Of a stretch of 54,474 nucleotides of DNA, positions 1 through 6,885 are shown in pieces. The first letter of the stretch is position 1. Each line of letters begins with the position of its first letter. A program made the position numbers and the translations under genes. The notes below the pieces were generated by a model, which ran no database searches, had not been told where the DNA came from, and saw only the letters and a program-made list of their open reading frames with translations. The stretch covers positions 1 through 54,474 of the forward strand of contig NZ_JAAIVB010000004.1 in the NCBI RefSeq assembly GCF_010974945.1, read 5' to 3'. Source of the DNA: Noviherbaspirillum galbum (GTDB taxonomy: Bacteria > Pseudomonadota > Gammaproteobacteria > Burkholderiales > Burkholderiaceae_D).

Positions 1-157
1 CTTGATATATTGTGAGACACCGGTTGCCCGGCGTGCACCCCATCAAGCGCCCACACTTATCGGCTGTTATTTGTTAAAGATCTGTCCGCTTGCGCTACCA
101 GCCGGTTGCCCGGGGAGCGCTGCGCTGTGAAGCGTTGTGTTCGTCAGCAGCAGAGAA
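1..157 (-). other. rRNA operon 5' leader with boxA-like antitermination site
   Basis: Downstream of the promoter the minus strand carries GATCTTTAACAAAT (about 69-82), matching the boxA antitermination core CTTTAACA. It is followed by AACAGCCGATAAGTGTGGGC, a sequence I know from rRNA leaders and spacers of betaproteobacteria. Two copies of CCGGGCAACCGG (20-31 and 102-113) flank boxA; each can fold as a short stem with a GCAA loop. The 16S gene itself is not in the window. No protein gene is supported in this stretch. Confidence 0.65.
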
Positions 158-162
158 ACGAG

Positions 163-191
163 ATTATGCAGCACGCACCCTGCTTCGTCAA
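163..191 (-). promoter_or_regulatory. rRNA operon promoter (sigma-70)
   Basis: On the minus strand a -35 box TTGACG (191-186) and a -10 box CATAAT (168-163) are separated by exactly 17 bp, and an A/T-rich stretch (around 205-215) lies just upstream like an UP element. The downstream sequence CTCGTTTCTCTGCTGCTG is, as I recall, typical of rRNA transcription starts in Burkholderiales. Transcription would begin near 156 and run left out of the window. Confidence 0.75.
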
Positions 192-265
192 GCGCTTCGC
201 CGAATCAAAAAATCGGCCCGTTACCCTAGATCGCAGGAGGGCAAATTAGAGAGTGAGGACGTCGC

Positions 266-451
266 TCAACGTTGCCGGAGCGGCCACCATTCCTCGACAT
301 CGCAAAGAAATGCAATACCTTCTTCGAGGCCGTCGCACAGTTCGAAGCCGGGAAGGTTCGGGTTCCACCGCCCTTGCCGCCGGTCACCATCCGACAGCAC
401 CAGCTCACAGCGCTCGCCGGGAGAGAGTAGAGAGAGCGCGCTGCCCATCAT
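266..451 (-). CDS. small hypothetical protein, possibly SOS-regulated
   Basis: I do not recognise this 61-residue protein. It begins MMGSALSLLSPGERCEL and ends EEWWPLRQR, with no signal peptide or membrane segment; the composition (several Trp, Glu, Leu, three Cys) looks like a small folded cytosolic protein. Codons are G/C-rich in third position, as in the neighbouring genes. A GGAG lies 9 nt before the start codon. It lies between the rRNA promoter and the LexA-type box at 487-502, and a plausible promoter (TTGAGA, 18 bp, TATACT at 506-501) faces it, so repression by LexA is plausible. Function unknown; existence fairly likely. Confidence 0.55.
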   Translation of the reverse strand: MMGSALSLLSPGERCELVLSDGDRRQGRWNPNLPGFELCDGLEEGIAFLCDVEEWWPLRQR

Positions 452-480
452 ATTGTCATGCTCCGTTTTATCACCGGACT

Positions 481-508
481 TTGTTGCTGTACGTTTGTAC
501 AGTATAAT
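481..508 (+). promoter_or_regulatory. sigma-70 promoter for the rightward gene
   Basis: TTGTTG (481-486), a 16 bp spacer and a perfect TATAAT (503-508) precede the gene starting at 552. The spacer is occupied completely by the palindrome at 487-502. The reverse strand carries TATACT over the same -10 region, so the element may fire in both directions. Confidence 0.6.
487..502. promoter_or_regulatory. LexA (SOS) box
   Basis: CTGTACGTTTGTACAG is a 16 bp dyad (arms CTGTAC/GTACAG) that matches the CTGT-N8-ACAG consensus used by LexA in beta- and gammaproteobacteria. It fills the space between the -35 and -10 boxes of the rightward promoter, the classical position for repression, and sits just downstream of a leftward -10. 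Control of both flanking genes by DNA damage is an inference. Confidence 0.65.
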
Positions 509-551
509 CAGTATTCCGAATCAATCTCAAGCTCTTCAAGCTTATCCAAAA

Positions 552-1097
552 ATGAATGCCTCTACCACGACAGACATGCTGATTGAAGACAACATCGATG
601 CGAAACTTTCTTCGCAGGACGTAGAGGAGAAAGACGACGAGTTCACCCATGAAGACAGGCTCTGGCGGGATGATGGCTGGACTGCAAAAGTCATAAAGAA
701 CGAAGACGACGATGGTTGGGCAGTGGCGATGTATCAGGATGGTCAATCTGAGCCTGCCTTGGTGGGTCCTTGGACCATGGGACGTGACAAGAAGAACCCG
801 AAGCCACTCGATGCGGCGGCATTCTCCACTCTGGTCAAGACGGCGTCCGAAGTGCTTCGCCGCCATGAGCAGCACATGCATGCCATGCTGCACAAGAGCA
901 TCGATGTCATGACCGATGATGGCTTGGTGAAGGTCAAGCTGGATATCGTCGCTGACGAGGACGAACCTTATGCCACGCTCAGCGCCCAGGACCGTTACGG
1001 CGACGAACTGGCAAGCGTTCGTGTCCAGCCTAACTTCAAGCTGACGGCAACCAGCGCGGGCAACTGGATAGACAGCGGCTTCAAATCACCACGCTAG
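552..1097 (+). CDS. hypothetical protein downstream of a LexA box
   Basis: A 181-residue soluble protein without a family I recognise. The first 45 residues are rich in Asp and Glu and probably disordered; the rest has the look of an alpha/beta domain with a His-rich helix (RRHEQHMHAMLH). The ATG at 552 was chosen because the promoter at 481-508 puts the transcription start near 515; the reading frame upstream of it runs through the promoter and the rRNA leader and cannot be coding there. No clear Shine-Dalgarno site precedes the ATG. Regulation by LexA is suggested by the box in its promoter. Confidence 0.65.
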   Translation: MNASTTTDMLIEDNIDAKLSSQDVEEKDDEFTHEDRLWRDDGWTAKVIKNEDDDGWAVAMYQDGQSEPALVGPWTMGRDKKNPKPLDAAAFSTLVKTASEVLRRHEQHMHAMLHKSIDVMTDDGLVKVKLDIVADEDEPYATLSAQDRYGDELASVRVQPNFKLTATSAGNWIDSGFKSPR

Positions 1098-1215
1098 TCC
1101 ACAGGCAGTCCGAGGCTTGCTGACGGTGGACTCGATTTTTTTGACTGATGCAGATGCAGCAATTGGATTTCCATTACCATTGACTCAACCTAGGCGCCTC
1201 AAAGCGGGGGAGACA

Positions 1216-1953
1216 ATGGATTCCAGCCAACACAAGAAAGCCGCCCTAATCGTCGGTGCAGGCGATGCCACCGGCGGCGCAATCACGAAGCGATTTGCCC
1301 GCGGGGGCATGATTGCCTGCGCAGTGCGGCGCAGTGCGGAAAAGCTGCAGCCGCTCATCGACGAAATTCGGGCAAGCGGAGGCGAAGCGCACGGCTTCGC
1401 CGCGGATGCGCGCAAGGAAGAGGATGTCGTCAAGCTGGTGGATGACATCGAGCGGGATATTGCGCCGATCGAGGCCATGATCTTCAACATCGGCGCTAAC
1501 GTGCCTTGCAGCATTCTCGATGAAACAGCCCGCAAGTACTTCAAGATTTGGGAAATGGCTTGTTTCAGCGGATTCCTCGTGGGCCGTGAAGTCGCGAAGC
1601 GCATGGTTTCCCGCGGGAATGGAACGATCATCTATACGGGTGCAACGGCGTCGCTTCGCGGCTCTGCGAATTTTGCCTCCTTTGCGGGAGCGAAACATGC
1701 CCTGCGCGCCCTGGCGCAAAGCATGGCGCGCGAACTCGGTCCCCGCCACATTCACGTCGCCCACGTGATCATCGACGGCGCGATCGATACCGCATTCATT
1801 CGCGACAACTTCCCGGAAAGGTATGCGTTGAAGGAGCAGGACGGCATCCTGAATCCGGAACATATCGCCGACAACTATTGGCACTTGCACCAGCAGCCAA
1901 GGGACGCCTGGACCCACGAACTGGACTTGCGGCCATGGACTGAGCGCTGGTAG
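1216..1953 (+). CDS. SDR-family oxidoreductase with Phe in place of catalytic Tyr
   Basis: A 245-residue protein of the short-chain dehydrogenase/reductase fold. The N-terminal nucleotide-binding turn reads VGAGDATGGAI instead of the usual TGxxxGxG; an NIGAN element corresponds to the NNAG motif, and TGATASL supplies the Ser-containing strand. The expected YxxxK catalytic pair reads FAGAK (codon TTT), so the Tyr is replaced by Phe while the Lys remains. I have seen this FAGAKHAL form in similar proteins from Burkholderiales, so it may define a subfamily rather than a lesion. A GGGGGAG site fits the ATG at 1216. The HCCA-isomerase-like gene follows after 60 bp and may be co-transcribed. Substrate unknown. 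Confidence 0.85.
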   Translation: MDSSQHKKAALIVGAGDATGGAITKRFARGGMIACAVRRSAEKLQPLIDEIRASGGEAHGFAADARKEEDVVKLVDDIERDIAPIEAMIFNIGANVPCSILDETARKYFKIWEMACFSGFLVGREVAKRMVSRGNGTIIYTGATASLRGSANFASFAGAKHALRALAQSMARELGPRHIHVAHVIIDGAIDTAFIRDNFPERYALKEQDGILNPEHIADNYWHLHQQPRDAWTHELDLRPWTERW

Positions 1954-2013
1954 CCCTGCAGGACTCTTCATTTCCTTCCGCACGAAGACCGTTTTCCAAC
2001 CGGAGACAACACC

Positions 2014-2604
2014 ATGAGCAAGCAGGTCGAGTTCTTTTTCGACGTGGGCAGTCCGTACAGCTATCTCGCCTTTCATGAACTGCCGAAGATTGCGGCACGC
2101 CGTGGTGCCGAGATCAAATGGCGCCCCATGCTCCTTGGCGGCGTATTCCAGGCGACAGGAAATCATAGCCCGGTCACGATTCCCGCCAAGGCAGTGCACT
2201 TGAATGTCGATCTCGAGCGCTGGGCGAAGCATTTCGGCGTCACATTCCAGATGCCACGCGTTTTTCCCATCAATACCCTGCCGCTGATGCGGGGCGCGGT
2301 GGCCATGCAACGCAGCGGGCCAAAGCAGTTCCACCGCTACCTGGCGGCGGTGTTCGCCGCGATGTTCGAACATCCGCGCAACCTGGGAGAACAGGCGGAA
2401 CTGGCATCCGTGCTGGAAGAGGCAGGATTCGATCCGGCGCAGTTCGTTGCCTTGATCAATGATCCGGCCGTCAAGGCAGAACTCAAGGACACGACCGAAG
2501 AGGCTGTGCGCCGCGGCGTCTTTGGTGCCCCCGCCTTCTTTGTCGGCAACGAAATGTTCTGGGGCCAGGACCGCCTTCATTTCGTCGAGCAGGCGCTTGC
2601 CTGA
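2014..2604 (+). CDS. 2-hydroxychromene-2-carboxylate isomerase-like protein
   Basis: A 196-residue thioredoxin-fold protein of the DsbA/GST-kappa (HCCA isomerase) family. The N terminus VEFFFDVGSPYSYLA carries the family's Ser-containing active-site turn in place of a CxxC pair, and GVFGAPAFFVGNEMFWGQDRL near the C terminus is the conserved cis-Pro and terminal helix region. Family members use glutathione to isomerise 2-hydroxychromene-2-carboxylate in naphthalene breakdown, but most genomic copies lie outside such pathways, as here. It follows the SDR gene, suggesting a shared, unknown oxidation pathway. Length is typical. Confidence 0.85.
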   Translation: MSKQVEFFFDVGSPYSYLAFHELPKIAARRGAEIKWRPMLLGGVFQATGNHSPVTIPAKAVHLNVDLERWAKHFGVTFQMPRVFPINTLPLMRGAVAMQRSGPKQFHRYLAAVFAAMFEHPRNLGEQAELASVLEEAGFDPAQFVALINDPAVKAELKDTTEEAVRRGVFGAPAFFVGNEMFWGQDRLHFVEQALA

Positions 2605-2621
2605 CACCGTACGCTGTGCAA

Positions 2622-3341
2622 TCAGCGCTGCAATGCACCGAATGAGGCTTGCCACTCCCGCACGCACGCACGCGCCAACGCGCGGTTGGAATCGATGCTG
2701 ATCGTCGACAACCTGGATTGAATGGCGTCGAACCCCACGGGTACTTCGGTGCAAGCTAGAATCAACCGGGTCGCTCCGCGGGCGAGAAGCGCCTCTCCCG
2801 CACGTTCAAGCAAAGCTCCGCCCTCTTCCCGCCTTCCCCGCTTGACCGCATAGCATCCCGGGGTAAACAGCGAGAGCATCTCATCATCGGAATTCGTGAT
2901 GCATGTGATTCCCCGGGCGTCCAGTCTTTCCTGGTACAGCCGCGCCTGCCAGGTGCCCCGTGTCGCCAGAATGCCAACAATCCCAACATTACCTTCCGCC
3001 TCCATCATTTCCACGCTGGCCGAGGCGATATGAATGATAGGCGCTTCGCTGCACGCCTGCAGGTCATCGAACCAGTGGTGCGCGGTGTTGCAGGGAATGA
3101 CGATATGAGTGGCACCTGCGGCATTCAGCGCCTTGATCCCGCGAGCCATCGCTGGCAACGGCGACTCGCCTTCGCCGGCAAGCGACTTTTGCCTGTCGGG
3201 AATCTGGGGCACATTCCAGCACACGACCGGCACATGGTCCTGGTCACGGCCGGCAGCCGTTTCCTGGATGATCTTTTGCATGAGGTCAACCGTCGCCGCC
3301 GGTCCCATGCCACCGAGCACGCCGATCAAGGCCGCCGTCAT
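2622..3341 (-). CDS. aspartate/glutamate racemase family protein
   Basis: A 239-residue protein starting LIGVLGGMGPAAT, the hallmark N terminus of Asp/Glu racemases. Both catalytic cysteines are visible: PCNTAHHW in the first half and ACTEVP in the second. Such PLP-independent enzymes interconvert D and L forms of acidic and related amino acids. The ATG at 3341 overlaps the stop of the upstream desulfhydrase gene (TGATG), so the two are probably translationally coupled; a GTG at 3344 is an alternative start. The pairing suggests a substrate related to D-cysteine or another D-amino acid. Confidence 0.88.
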   Translation of the reverse strand: MTAALIGVLGGMGPAATVDLMQKIIQETAAGRDQDHVPVVCWNVPQIPDRQKSLAGEGESPLPAMARGIKALNAAGATHIVIPCNTAHHWFDDLQACSEAPIIHIASASVEMMEAEGNVGIVGILATRGTWQARLYQERLDARGITCITNSDDEMLSLFTPGCYAVKRGRREEGGALLERAGEALLARGATRLILACTEVPVGFDAIQSRLSTISIDSNRALARACVREWQASFGALQR

Positions 3342-4357
3342 CACGCCGCCACCGGCTCGCCGAAAAGGTCGCGGTATCCAAACAAGCCCACCGAGCCGCC
3401 GGTATGCACGAAGACGATGTTCTCATCCTTGCGGTAATGCCCTTTGCGAATCAGGTCGATGAGGCCTGCCATGCCCTTGCCGCTGTAGACCGGATCGAGC
3501 AGGATGCCTTCGAGTCGGGCCAGCATGCGCACAGCCTCGATCATCCCGTCTGTCGGCCGGCCGTATCCGGGGCCGACGTAATCACAGTTCGCCTGCACCG
3601 CGCCGCGGCTCAACTGGCCGGGGATTCCCAGCAGCTCCCATGTCTTGCAAGCGAGCTGGTAGACGTTATCTTCCTGCTTGTCGCGCGGCGCCCGCACGCC
3701 GATGCCGAGCACTGGAATTCCGGTATTCATGCCTTCGAGGCCGGCAACGAGTCCCGCCTGGGTACCCGCGCTGCCGGTGGCATGAACCACGCAGTCTACG
3801 CGCATGCCGAGGTCGTTCGATTGCATCAGGATCTCCTGGGCGCAAACGACGTAACCCAGTGCGCCGATGGGGTTGGAGCCGCCGCCGGGAATGAGATAGG
3901 GCACCTCCCCCTGCTGGCGGAGCCGCTCGCCGACGGCCACCAGTTCATTGTTCATGTCCAGGCCGGCGGGGCGTGTTTCAACGTTGCAGTCGAACAGCCG
4001 GTCAAGCAGGACGTTGCCATTGGCGAAGTAATCCGGCCCGGCATCCGGCACGCGGGTTTCGAGAAGCGCCGTGCACTTCAGGCCGAGCCTGCATGCCGCA
4101 GCCGCCGTCTGCCGGACATGATTGGATTGCGTGGCGCCCTGGGTCACGAGATGCGCCGCCCCCTTTGAGAGAGCATCGCCGATCAGGAATTCCAGCTTGC
4201 GCGTCTTGTTGCCGCCGGTCGCCAGGCCGGTGCAATCATCGCGCTTGATGTAAATGTTCGGCCCGCCGAGGTAGCGGCTGAGATTGGGCAATGGTTCGAG
4301 GGGCGTGGGCGCATGGGAAAGCTTGACACGATGAAAGCGGGATAGATGCATGGACAT
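3341..4357 (-). CDS. D-cysteine desulfhydrase / L-cysteate sulfo-lyase family PLP enzyme
   Basis: A 338-residue fold-type II PLP enzyme. The Lys that binds PLP is in [11 protein letters not shown] (about residue 51), and [17 protein letters not shown] and TGSAGTQAG form the substrate and phosphate-binding loops. Closest known activities are D-cysteine desulfhydrase (DcyD: D-cysteine to pyruvate, sulfide and ammonia), L-cysteate sulfo-lyase (CuyA) and ACC deaminase; sequence inspection cannot separate the first two with certainty. It is the first gene of a two-gene unit with the racemase, and is divergent from the host-attachment gene. Start at 4357 or at the second ATG, 4351. Confidence 0.85.
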   Translation of the reverse strand: MSMHLSRFHRVKLSHAPTPLEPLPNLSRYLGGPNIYIKRDDCTGLATGGNKTRKLEFLIGDALSKGAAHLVTQGATQSNHVRQTAAAACRLGLKCTALLETRVPDAGPDYFANGNVLLDRLFDCNVETRPAGLDMNNELVAVGERLRQQGEVPYLIPGGGSNPIGALGYVVCAQEILMQSNDLGMRVDCVVHATGSAGTQAGLVAGLEGMNTGIPVLGIGVRAPRDKQEDNVYQLACKTWELLGIPGQLSRGAVQANCDYVGPGYGRPTDGMIEAVRMLARLEGILLDPVYSGKGMAGLIDLIRKGHYRKDENIVFVHTGGSVGLFGYRDLFGEPVAA

Positions 4358-4538
4358 TCCTGATCAAGTGTTGGCCGGCAAATTGCACGGGGTAAGCATC
4401 GGCTAGATGGCAGCGCGCAAGACATCATAAGTGACATTCTCCCGGCGTGCAGGAGCGGGCAGGAAGTTGTCCTGGCGATGGAACGAATGCGCTGCGGGCC
4501 ATATCGAACTTGCCTGTCTACGCACTAACGAGGGTACT

Positions 4539-5009
4539 ATGGATGCAACCTGGATCGTCACGGCAAATGCGGGCCGTGCAAGGTTCTTTTCCCAACTGCA
4601 TGCTTCCGACCCGCTGGAAGAAATCAACGACATGGTCAACGAGCAGGTCCGCCTGAGGACGAGCGAGACCGAAAGCGACCGGATAGGTCCGACCTCGGCG
4701 ACGCAGAGCATCCACGATACGGGAGGCGCCGTGCCTGGCAAGACATACGAGCCGAAGCAAACGCCCAAGGAACATGCGACCGAACTGTTCGCGAAGTCGG
4801 TGGCGGAGTATCTCCTCAAGTCGTTCCGCGACGGGCGCTTCACCCAGTTGTCGCTGGTCGTCTCGCCGCAATTCCTTGGCACCTTGCGCCAGGAACTGAG
4901 TCCGGAACTCGACTCCGTCGTCAAGCTGGAGATCAGCAAGGACTACACGCAATTCAGCCCGCAGCAGCTCTGGGACCAGATCCGCGCGCATCGCGGCAAC
5001 GATCATTGA
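4539..5009 (+). CDS. host attachment family protein
   Basis: A 156-residue protein beginning MDATWIVTANAGRARFF, the conserved start of the family annotated as protein required for attachment to host cells (first described in Agrobacterium). The C-terminal half, LSLVVSPQFLGTLRQEL to the end, is the conserved core. No signal peptide is present, so it is cytosolic and the attachment name may mislead. GAGGG lies 4 nt before the ATG at 4539, which decides the start over longer frames. A CBS-domain gene follows after 53 bp and may be in the same operon; in related bacteria these belong to stress-type clusters. Confidence 0.85.
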   Translation: MDATWIVTANAGRARFFSQLHASDPLEEINDMVNEQVRLRTSETESDRIGPTSATQSIHDTGGAVPGKTYEPKQTPKEHATELFAKSVAEYLLKSFRDGRFTQLSLVVSPQFLGTLRQELSPELDSVVKLEISKDYTQFSPQQLWDQIRAHRGNDH

Positions 5010-5062
5010 CAAGGCACCTCGAGTCGGGACGTTGAGCAGCTGCAGGCAACAAGGAGATCACC

Positions 5063-5848
5063 ATGCAAATCGTATCGGACGTCATGACGCGGGACGTGCG
5101 CCATGTCTCGCCCCGGGAGACCCTGCGGCGAGCCGCGCAACTGATGGATGAACTGGATGTCGGTGCGCTGCCAGTCTGCGAGGGCGAGCGCCTGGTCGGG
5201 ATCGTGACCGACCGCGACATCACCGTTCGCGCCACCTCCGCCGGACTTCGTCCCGATGATACGGTCATCGACGACGTCATGAGCACCGACGTGCGTTGGT
5301 GCTTCGAGGACCAGCCCCTGGACGAAGTCATGCAGCAGATGGGCGATACGCAGATCCGCAGGGTGCCGGTCGTGTCGCACGACGAAGACCATCGCCTGCT
5401 TGGCATCGTGTCGCTTGCCGACCTCGCCACGAAGCAAGGTGCGGGCGCCGACCGCGTGCTCGAAGAGGTATCGTTCCCGGCGGAGCCCGACCATTCGGGC
5501 GGGACGGCCGGCGCCGACGGCGACGCAAGCGAAGTGCGCGCCTCGCGTACGGGAACGGCGTCCGGGCTTGCTGGTTCGGACTTCCTGGATGTGCGGATGA
5601 ACGAGGCAGTGGAAGAGATTTCGAACGCCGATCCGAGCGACGTGGTCGAGGTGTCGCCGGAGGATCTCGTCAACCGCAATGCGCCCGGCAGCACGGACCT
5701 GCGCTCGACCGTCGGCATGGCGAACCCCGGCCAAGGCCAGCCCGAGGTTCGACGCGTATCAAGGAAGCGCGCGGATTCATCCACCGGCGAATCGGGCGCG
5801 CCGGGCGGCACCGATGCCGCGGGCGCTTCCGGGGCATCCAGCGCCTGA
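5063..5848 (+). CDS. tandem CBS-domain protein with disordered tail
   Basis: A 261-residue protein. Residues 1 to about 60 and 70 to 130 form two CBS motifs (VSDVMTRDVRHVSP ... GIVTDRDI; DDVMSTDVRW ... LGIVSLADL), which as a pair bind adenine nucleotides. Residues 140-261 are rich in Gly, Ala, Ser, Thr and Asp and look disordered, ending in a Gly/Ala/Ser tail; this roughly doubles the length of the usual stand-alone CBS pair. AAGGAG precedes the ATG. It lies 53 bp behind the host-attachment gene. The partner it regulates is unknown. Confidence 0.85.
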   Translation: MQIVSDVMTRDVRHVSPRETLRRAAQLMDELDVGALPVCEGERLVGIVTDRDITVRATSAGLRPDDTVIDDVMSTDVRWCFEDQPLDEVMQQMGDTQIRRVPVVSHDEDHRLLGIVSLADLATKQGAGADRVLEEVSFPAEPDHSGGTAGADGDASEVRASRTGTASGLAGSDFLDVRMNEAVEEISNADPSDVVEVSPEDLVNRNAPGSTDLRSTVGMANPGQGQPEVRRVSRKRADSSTGESGAPGGTDAAGASGASSA

Positions 5849-6033
5849 TAGCGCATGATGGCGCTGGATACGCTTGCGGGGCCGCCCGCCTTCAGCGTCG
5901 GCAGCGGGAACGTCTTGCCATAAGGTCAAGAAAGAAGTCCGGGAAGACAAGGCGACTTTGCTAGAATGCAGCAATGGCACGGTCCGGCATCATCCATTGC
6001 CGACCGGACGCCGATCCCCACAAGGTACCCGCC

Positions 6034-6675
6034 ATGTCTTCTCAAGCAGCCGAAAACCGCCCCGCCCATCCGCGCACGCGCGGCCGGCCGCTCAAAACCG
6101 AAGCCGATTATGCCCGCGTTCGTCTTCGCATCCTCGACGCCACCCAAGCTGCCTACGGAGATCTCGGCTACCACGCCCTGAACGTCAATGCCATCCTCGA
6201 GCGCGCGGGTTTGTCGCGGCCCACGTTCTACCGGCATTTCAACAACCTCGATGAAGTCGTGCGCCTGGTGATCGCGCGCGCCTGCGAAGGCCTGGTCGAC
6301 CGCTTCGTCAACCGCATTCCAACCGATGCATCGGTCAAGGAAAAGATGGCGCATGCGGTGGAGCTTTATCTCGAATGGGGTGAAAGCATCGGCTCGTTGC
6401 TGCGTCCCCTGTACGTCGAACTGCATGACCCGCTTTCGCCGGTATCCGAACTCCGCCCGCAGGTTTTGGTCCGCATAGGCGATCTCTACCGCAAGACCGT
6501 TGAAACCGAGGGCTTGCGCATCGAAAACGATTTGCTGGTCGACCTGATGGTCACGGGCATCGAGTTCCTGGGATACCGCTACCTGCTCGAGCGGAACAGC
6601 GGCCGGATCACCAAGGGCATGATCAAGGATGCCATGTCGCGCCTCGTTGCCTGCACCTTGCGCATACCCGCCTGA
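6034..6675 (+). CDS. TetR/AcrR-family transcriptional regulator
   Basis: A 213-residue regulator. The N-terminal helix-turn-helix is clear (ILDATQAAYGDLGYHALNVNAI followed by RAGLSRPTFYRHFNNLDEV), and the C-terminal two thirds form a helical ligand-binding domain. An ATG at 5974 in the same frame is possible, but a TAGAAT -10-like box at about 5960-5966 would put the transcription start almost on it, and AAGG lies 8 nt before the ATG at 6034, so 6034 is preferred. No divergent partner gene is adjacent, so its targets cannot be read from context. Confidence 0.82.
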   Translation: MSSQAAENRPAHPRTRGRPLKTEADYARVRLRILDATQAAYGDLGYHALNVNAILERAGLSRPTFYRHFNNLDEVVRLVIARACEGLVDRFVNRIPTDASVKEKMAHAVELYLEWGESIGSLLRPLYVELHDPLSPVSELRPQVLVRIGDLYRKTVETEGLRIENDLLVDLMVTGIEFLGYRYLLERNSGRITKGMIKDAMSRLVACTLRIPA

Positions 6676-6885
6676 CACTCCTTCCAGCTTCCCTTCATCT
6701 CGCTGGCCATGCTTCTGCCCTGGGCCGCCGCTACAGGATTCGCCTCTTTCGAACGAGTCTGCAGAAGGCTCTCCAGCGATTTATACTATGGCGTTCCAGG
6801 TCCGGCCGGGCTGCATGATTGCGCGCCACCGGTCCCGGAGACAAGGTGCAACGTCCGGCCATGCATTTCCGTGCATTTCCATTAC

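Noticed and set aside
90-551. Upstream extension of the frame that ends at 1097
   Set aside because: It runs through the rRNA promoter, leader and the LexA-controlled promoter; composition is not protein-like and the promoter at 481-508 places the start downstream.
1246-2754. A 502-codon leftward frame opposite the SDR and isomerase genes
   Set aside because: No recognisable domains; the forward-strand genes carry clear family motifs over the same bases.
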